Translations under genes and position numbers: made by a program | The notes under the pieces: generated by a model | What the model was told of the DNA's origin: nothing | Seen by the model: the letters and a program-made list of their open reading frames with translations, nothing else | Databases searched by the model: none | Assembly: GCA_019057775.1 (NCBI GenBank) | Contig: JAHLWT010000063.1 | Span: 1-13,950 of the forward strand | Origin: Promethearchaeota archaeon | GTDB taxonomy: Archaea; Asgardarchaeota; Lokiarchaeia; Sigynarchaeales; SOKP01 | Length of the DNA stretch: 13,950 nt | Direction of reading: 5' to 3' | Part shown: piece after piece, positions 13,512-13,950 of the stretch | Layout of the letters: each line of letters starts with the position of its first letter | Position numbering within the stretch: position 1 is the stretch's first letter

Positions 13512-13866
13512 CATCCCGGATAGCTCCTAATAATTCATTTTTATTAAAGGGCTTCGTAAAGGTTTTCATAGCGCCAAAATGTTTTGCGGTAATTAAGTAG
13601 TTGCCGGGATGTGTGCGACCTCCACCAGATATAGCAAATATTTTAACACTCGGATAATCTTGTCGTAAAGTAAGGATTGTTTCAAGCCCTTCTTTTTCGG
13701 GCATAATGATATCGGTTATTACCAGATCGGCCGATTTGTTTCTTAAAAGTTTTATCCCTTCATTGCCATCGCTTGCACTTGAGACGGAGTACCCCTCTCT
13801 TTCAAGCATCTCATGCAGCATTTGCCTGAAATCTTTATCATCATCAATTATAAGGATATGAGCCAT
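13504..13866 (-). CDS. Stand-alone CheY-like response regulator receiver
   Basis: 120 residues, one receiver domain and no output domain. Acidic pocket Asp8-Asp9-Asp10 (ILIIDDDKDF), phospho-acceptor Asp52 (DLVITDIIMP), switch Ser80 (IFAISGGG) and Lys105 (TFTKPFNKNEL) are all in place, so it should be phosphorylated. The loop GGGRTHPGNYLITAKHFGAM (81-100) is typical of receivers close to those found in hybrid kinases and single-domain regulators of Bacteroidota and Deltaproteobacteria. No histidine kinase is seen; one may lie outside the window. It is convergent with the oxidoreductase and overlaps its last codons by 8 bp, leaving no room for an ordinary terminator between them. A tandem repeat precedes its start. 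Confidence 0.93.
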   Translation of the reverse strand: MAHILIIDDDKDFRQMLHEMLEREGYSVSSASDGNEGIKLLRNKSADLVITDIIMPEKEGLETILTLRQDYPSVKIFAISGGGRTHPGNYLITAKHFGAMKTFTKPFNKNELLGAIRDVI

Positions 13867-13889
13867 GATTTTGGATTATTTTGTCTAAA

Positions 13890-13924
13890 AGTTATAAGTT
13901 ATTAGTTGTTAGTTATAAGATATA
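13890..13924. repeat. 7-bp tandem repeat, five units
   Basis: AGTTATA, AGTTATT, AGTTGTT, AGTTATA and AGATATA follow each other without gaps, ending 24 bp upstream of the start codon of the receiver gene at 13866. Units differ by one or two bases. It occupies the likely promoter region of that gene. Confidence 0.7.
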
Positions 13925-13950
13925 AACTACTCTTCATAAAACATATTATT

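Noticed and set aside
1..13950. tRNA, rRNA or replication origin
   Set aside because: No cloverleaf with tRNA invariant bases, no rRNA-like block and no DnaA-box cluster were seen; the cloverleaf at 1464-1505 is far too short for a tRNA.

Overview
The window looks like a stretch of low-GC chromosome from a member of the Bacteroidota. Four things point there: a secreted protein ending in a type IX secretion (Por) sorting domain, a TonB-dependent receptor with an N-terminal CarboxypepD_reg-like domain, several promoters of the TTG-N19/20-TAnnTTTG type, and A-rich rather than Shine-Dalgarno leaders. Genus cannot be read from the sequence. Intergenic DNA is abundant and full of palindromes, tandem repeats and gene remnants.

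Left part (1-5150), mostly decayed or accessory: a short signal-peptide fragment, a REP-like palindrome cluster, a small cupin gene with integron-cassette-like ends, a broken NAD(P)-binding Rossmann gene, a compact cloverleaf-forming element that abuts the stop of a CsgG/TolB-like envelope gene, an NTF2-like lipoprotein gene with a single in-frame TAA, a 157-bp element bounded by 19-bp inverted repeats, and a lipoprotein gene whose promoter carries a perfect 20-bp palindrome.

Middle part (5150-11484): a T9SS-exported protein converges, across a bidirectional hairpin, on a leftward cluster transcribed in the order KamA-family radical SAM aminomutase, DUF1028/TPR exported protein, TonB-dependent receptor (gaps of 42 and 28 bp). 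The aminomutase keeps the radical SAM cysteines and the PLP lysine. At the two lysine-binding aspartate positions it has Lys and Asn, the pair known from glutamate 2,3-aminomutase.

Right part (11485-13950): a complete REP-associated tyrosine transposase (RAYT, HUH/Y1) is flanked on both sides by near-identical 33-bp palindromes, and a three-unit tandem cluster of them forms the promoter and 5' leader of an L-2-hydroxyglutarate-oxidase-like FAD enzyme. That gene overlaps tail to tail with a stand-alone CheY-like receiver.

The two most interesting signals are the RAYT/REP island, whose palindromes share a 15-TGA-15 architecture with a differently sequenced palindrome 11 kb away, and the substrate-specificity switch in the long KamA homologue.
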